From: Photobacterium indicum
GTDB lineage: Bacteria > Pseudomonadota > Gammaproteobacteria > Enterobacterales > Vibrionaceae
NCBI RefSeq assembly: GCF_003026215.1
Contig: NZ_PYOC01000005.1
Span: 124,001 to 188,000, forward strand
DNA length: 64,000 nucleotides
Direction: 5' to 3'
Shown: one piece after another, positions 61,090 through 64,000 of the stretch
Layout of the letters: every line of letters begins with the position of its first letter
Numbering within the stretch: position 1 is the stretch's first letter
Notes under the pieces: model-generated
Databases searched by the model: none
Told to the model about the DNA's origin: nothing
What the model saw: the letters and a program-made list of their open reading frames with translations, nothing else
Program-made: the position numbers and the translations under genes

Positions 61090-61505
61090 TGGAAGCGAAA
61101 AAAGTCCCACAAGATAACATCTCTACGTATGCGAATAATTCGAAAGCAGTGTATGCAACGGATGAAAACGGTGAATATTCTGTTATTGCGTCTACTGGAT
61201 GGGAAGTTGAAGAGGAAGTGACAAAGCAAGCACTGAATGAGTTTGAACGCCAAGCCCTTGAAGCGTATGAACTGGTACAAAAGGGCGAAAAGTCGCCGTT
61301 GTATTATCATATGTTTGCTCAACGAATGGATTTAATGGTGCTAGCTCAATCTGTGGGTTGGTTTCAGTGGCGTGTTAAACGTCATTTTTCTCCACAAGTG
61401 TTTGCTAAGCTTTCGTTTGCAAAATTAGCAATCTACAGCGATGCCTTAGGTGTTTCAGTAAAGCAGTTAACCTTGCTTCCTAATCTTCCCAATAAAAATA
61501 AATAA
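61089..61505 (+). CDS. Unknown small protein of the dar operon
   Basis: A 138-residue soluble protein. The N-terminal 50 residues are acidic and probably flexible; the C-terminal part (RMDLMVLAQSVGWFQWRVKR, then KLAIYSDALGVSVKQLTLLP) resembles a helix-turn-helix-like helical bundle, though without a clear recognition helix. Overlaps darB by one base, so it is part of the operon. Proteins of this size occur beside darAB in other bacteria as unnamed hypotheticals. Role unknown. Confidence 0.75.
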   Translation: MEAKKVPQDNISTYANNSKAVYATDENGEYSVIASTGWEVEEEVTKQALNEFERQALEAYELVQKGEKSPLYYHMFAQRMDLMVLAQSVGWFQWRVKRHFSPQVFAKLSFAKLAIYSDALGVSVKQLTLLPNLPNKNK

Positions 61506-61514
61506 AGCGTGCTC

Positions 61515-62516
61515 ATGACCAATAATACCCAGTTTAAACACCAGCATTACGCCCATTGTGAAAGTGGTGTAATGTCTTCTATGTTAACTCATTATGGGCT
61601 GCCATTATCAGAGCCGATGGTGTTTGGTTTATCGAGCGCGTTAGTGTTTGCTTATCTCCCTTTTGTAAAAATAAGTGGTATGCCATTAATTGCTTACCGC
61701 TCGATGCCTAAATCGATAATGAAAGGGTTACAAAAAAATATTGGTTTGAAAATAAAATTAGAAAAATTTTCTAAACCAGAACAAGGCACAAAGCGGTTAG
61801 ATGAGTTACTTGAACAAGGTAAAATTGTTGGCGCTCAAACGTCGGTATTTTGGTTGCCTTATTTCCCTGAAGAGATGCGCTTTCATTTTAATGCCCATAA
61901 TTTGATTGTGGTGGGTAAAAAGCATGGGACGTATAAGATCAGTGATCCCGTGTTTGAGCACATTGTTGAAGCAGAAGAGAAAGCGCTGCAAAAAGCCCGT
62001 TTCGTTAAAGGCGTTATGGCACCAAAAGGGTCGCTGTATTATCCAACGTACATTCCAGAGAGCATTGATTACTCTACAGTGATAGAGAAAAGCATTAAGA
62101 AAACCGCGAAAACCATGTTGAAGACCCCAGTTCCGATTGCTGGCTTAAAAGGGATGCACTTTCTTGCTAAGCATATTCGTCAATTAGAAAATAAAGATGA
62201 GCATTATGCCAAATTATTTTTAGGTCATATTATTCGTATGCAAGAAGAAATTGGTACGGGTGGCGCAGGGTTCCGTTATATTTATGCCTCATTTTTACAA
62301 GAAGCGTCAGAGCTTATTAATAATGAGAAACTGAAAAAAGCCTCTGTTGAGATGACAGCTATTGGTGATGAGTGGCGTGAATTTGCCTTATTGATAGCAA
62401 AAGCCATTCGTCCAAGAAATAAAAAGGCGATTGAATTTGATGTTATTGCCGCAAAACTTGAGTCTGTCGCAGAGCAAGAAAAGCAATTGTATTTGTCGTT
62501 AATGCGAGCGTTTTAA
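61515..62516 (+). CDS. BtrH N-terminal-domain protein
   Basis: A 333-residue protein. The N-terminus (KHQHYAHCESGVMSSMLTHY) carries the Cys-containing motif of the BtrH N-terminal domain, a papain-like fold (Cys15), with a probable His in FHFNAHNLIVVGKKHGTYKI. BtrH transfers an acyl group in butirosin biosynthesis; this relative probably catalyses acyl transfer or hydrolysis on a thioester or the product of DarAB. ATG at 61515 is used; a GTG two codons upstream is the alternative. Overlaps the ABC ATPase gene by one base. Confidence 0.82.
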   Translation: MTNNTQFKHQHYAHCESGVMSSMLTHYGLPLSEPMVFGLSSALVFAYLPFVKISGMPLIAYRSMPKSIMKGLQKNIGLKIKLEKFSKPEQGTKRLDELLEQGKIVGAQTSVFWLPYFPEEMRFHFNAHNLIVVGKKHGTYKISDPVFEHIVEAEEKALQKARFVKGVMAPKGSLYYPTYIPESIDYSTVIEKSIKKTAKTMLKTPVPIAGLKGMHFLAKHIRQLENKDEHYAKLFLGHIIRMQEEIGTGGAGFRYIYASFLQEASELINNEKLKKASVEMTAIGDEWREFALLIAKAIRPRNKKAIEFDVIAAKLESVAEQEKQLYLSLMRAF

Positions 62517-63439
62517 TGATAAAAATTAGCACGTTAGATAAATGCTACGGTGATAAAAAAGCCCTGAATGGATTATCATTGTCGATCCCTGAAAATTCTA
62601 TTTATGGCTTGTTAGGCCCTAATGGTGCAGGAAAGACAACGTTGATCTCCATTTTGAATGGTTTGATATCATTTGATTCAGGCGAGGTTTCCTTTTTTGA
62701 TTTACCGTTGAAAAAGAACCTTAAAACCATACGTGAGCGTTGTTCTTTAATTCCGCAGAGCTTAGCGTTTTATGAGCATCTGACCGTAAAAGAAAATTTA
62801 CATTTCTTCGCGGGTGTTCAAAAGATCAAAGGGAAAGTACTGCAACAAAATTTGTCGTATGCAGTTGAAACAAATCGACTTTCTGCAATGATGAATCAAA
62901 AGTCAGCTACCTTGTCTGGTGGCCAAAAACGTCGATTAAATATTGCGATTGGTTTATTGAATAATCCCGATGTGTTGTTTTTTGATGAGCCTACCGTCGG
63001 AATTGATCCTGAATCTCGTAATGAGATATTAGACACGATTAAAGCCTATAAATCGGATAATAAAACCGTTATTTATACGTCGCACTACATGCCTGAGATT
63101 GAGAAAATTTGTGACGAAGTTGCCATCATGAATGCAGGTCAGGTTGTGAAACAAGGCTCTATTTCATCAATGGTGAATAATGAAGAAAGCCAACAAGTGA
63201 TTGTTGAGTTATACCCTCATTCTTCTACACAATGGCACTCAGATATGGCTCAGCTTCAAGGTGTTAAGCTTATTGATGGAACCTCTTTATTGTTAGAGAC
63301 ATCAAACAGCTCACTTGTTGCTCAAGTATTGGCGTTGCTTGAAAGTTCTAATCGTAAAGTGAAGCAGATCCGCTATGGTACGACGACGTTAGAGTCATTG
63401 TTTATTAACTTAACGTCTAAAGGTCGATCTGATGTTTAA
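62516..63439 (+). CDS. ABC transporter ATP-binding protein
   Basis: A 307-residue ATPase of the ABC-2 exporter type. Walker A GPNGAGKTTLISILNGLISF, signature LSGGQKRRLNIAIGLLNNPD, Walker B VLFFDEPTVGIDPESRNEIL and the H-loop TSHYMPEIEKICDEVAIMNA. It pairs with the permease starting at 63432; the two genes overlap by 8 bases. Likely exports the operon's product or places it in the membrane. Confidence 0.95.
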   Translation: MIKISTLDKCYGDKKALNGLSLSIPENSIYGLLGPNGAGKTTLISILNGLISFDSGEVSFFDLPLKKNLKTIRERCSLIPQSLAFYEHLTVKENLHFFAGVQKIKGKVLQQNLSYAVETNRLSAMMNQKSATLSGGQKRRLNIAIGLLNNPDVLFFDEPTVGIDPESRNEILDTIKAYKSDNKTVIYTSHYMPEIEKICDEVAIMNAGQVVKQGSISSMVNNEESQQVIVELYPHSSTQWHSDMAQLQGVKLIDGTSLLLETSNSSLVAQVLALLESSNRKVKQIRYGTTTLESLFINLTSKGRSDV

Positions 63440-64000
63440 AGCGATGTTGATGAAAGAGTTCTTATTAGTTGGTAGAGATAAACACGCGTTAGCAGCCTTA
63501 TTCATTATGCCTGCAGTGTTTATTTTGATCATGTCATTAGCGCTTAAAGATGTGATGAACGAAGATAAATCATTAATGACGTATGCTCTAGTCGATCATG
63601 ATCAAAGTACGGGCAGTGAAGCATTAATCAACAAGCTATCTAATTTATCGGTATTAACAAAACATGAGTTAAATTCTAATGATTTCCGCTCTCCTGAAGA
63701 GGAAGGGGTGCAGTTTATTATCGATATCCCTGAAGGTTTTTATCAAGATAAGTTACCACTCAATATTAGTGTCGCTGCAGATACTTCACCGTCATTACTC
63801 ACTATTTTTAAAAACCAGATAGCACTCAGTTGGATGGGAAATAAGCTCGACGAAATTAATTCATCGAATCAAGATAGGCTTGCCTTCTTAGACGAACAGA
63901 ATTTAGGTGAACAGAGCTTAAAGACACCTACCAGTTTTGACGAAGATACCTTGATGAAGGTGCAATACGCCAAATTAGCAGAAGACGAAAAACCGACCTC
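63432..64000 (+). CDS. ABC-2 type permease, N-terminal part (cut by window edge)
   Basis: The frame opens MFKAMLMKEFLLVGRDKHAL followed by the first membrane span (LAALFIMPAVFILIMSLALK), then a long soluble loop of more than 120 residues, as in ABC-2 permeases of the YhhJ/NatB type, in which a large periplasmic domain follows the first span. It stays open to the window end (189 codons). The remaining membrane helices lie outside. Confidence 0.85.
   Translation, partial: MFKAMLMKEFLLVGRDKHALAALFIMPAVFILIMSLALKDVMNEDKSLMTYALVDHDQSTGSEALINKLSNLSVLTKHELNSNDFRSPEEEGVQFIIDIPEGFYQDKLPLNISVAADTSPSLLTIFKNQIALSWMGNKLDEINSSNQDRLAFLDEQNLGEQSLKTPTSFDEDTLMKVQYAKLAEDEKPT

Noticed and set aside
1..64000. 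CRISPR arrays, prophage, integrases or rRNA genes
   Set aside because: No regularly spaced direct repeats, phage structural genes, integrase or rRNA sequence were seen anywhere in the window.

Overview
The window looks like chromosomal DNA from a marine gammaproteobacterium of the Vibrionaceae, most likely Photobacterium. This is an inference from the gene families (SpeA, DadA, YedI, YeeN-type YebC, a complete rbs operon, ModE, a POT transporter next to an M18 aminopeptidase), moderate A+T content and typical gammaproteobacterial tRNAs. No search was run, so the species is not established.

Layout. 1-8.6 kb: truncated speA, a LysR/dadA divergent pair, a MocR-type regulator, a LuxR-type regulator and yedI. 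8.6-19.1 kb: a mixed accessory stretch with two copies of a MITE-like repeat, a secreted subtilisin with a chitin-binding-like tail, a decayed PTS gene, tRNA-Ser and tRNA-Asp, a DUF2846-like lipoprotein and several unknown small operons, one of which contains a 37-residue membrane protein gene. 19.2-28.2 kb: cfa, a formaldehyde-detoxification pair (gfa and fghA, without the middle enzyme), a type II NADH dehydrogenase, three LysR regulators and an SDR enzyme. 28.3-34.5 kb: the ribose operon rbsDACBK-rbsR on the minus strand, with an operator, a CRP-like site and intercistronic hairpins. 35.2-39.6 kb: modE, ychN-like, a peptide transporter and an aminopeptidase.

40.5-54.4 kb is the centrepiece: a self-contained selenium-dependent glycine (or betaine/sarcosine) reductase island. 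It encodes a thioredoxin reductase fused to a degenerate thioredoxin domain, a thioredoxin (CVRC), two tandem grdA genes each with an in-frame UGA, grdC, grdD, a selD with its own in-frame UGA, grdE (proprotein with the Asn-Cys cleavage site), grdB (UGA), an inverted grdX, tRNA-Sec (anticodon UCA), selA and selB. The reductase and nearly all the machinery needed to insert selenocysteine into it sit within 14 kb. Conventional annotation would truncate or split four genes here at their UGA codons.

54.5-58.5 kb holds a TetR-controlled two-gene operon with two operator-like palindromes, an XRE regulator and a secreted C45-like Ntn hydrolase. 59.0 kb to the window edge is a tightly packed operon: DarA-like and DarB-like enzymes (dialkylresorcinol synthesis), a small unknown protein, a BtrH-N-terminal-domain protein, an ABC ATPase and the start of an ABC permease. 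It looks like a small-molecule (resorcinol lipid) biosynthesis and handling cluster that continues past the window.
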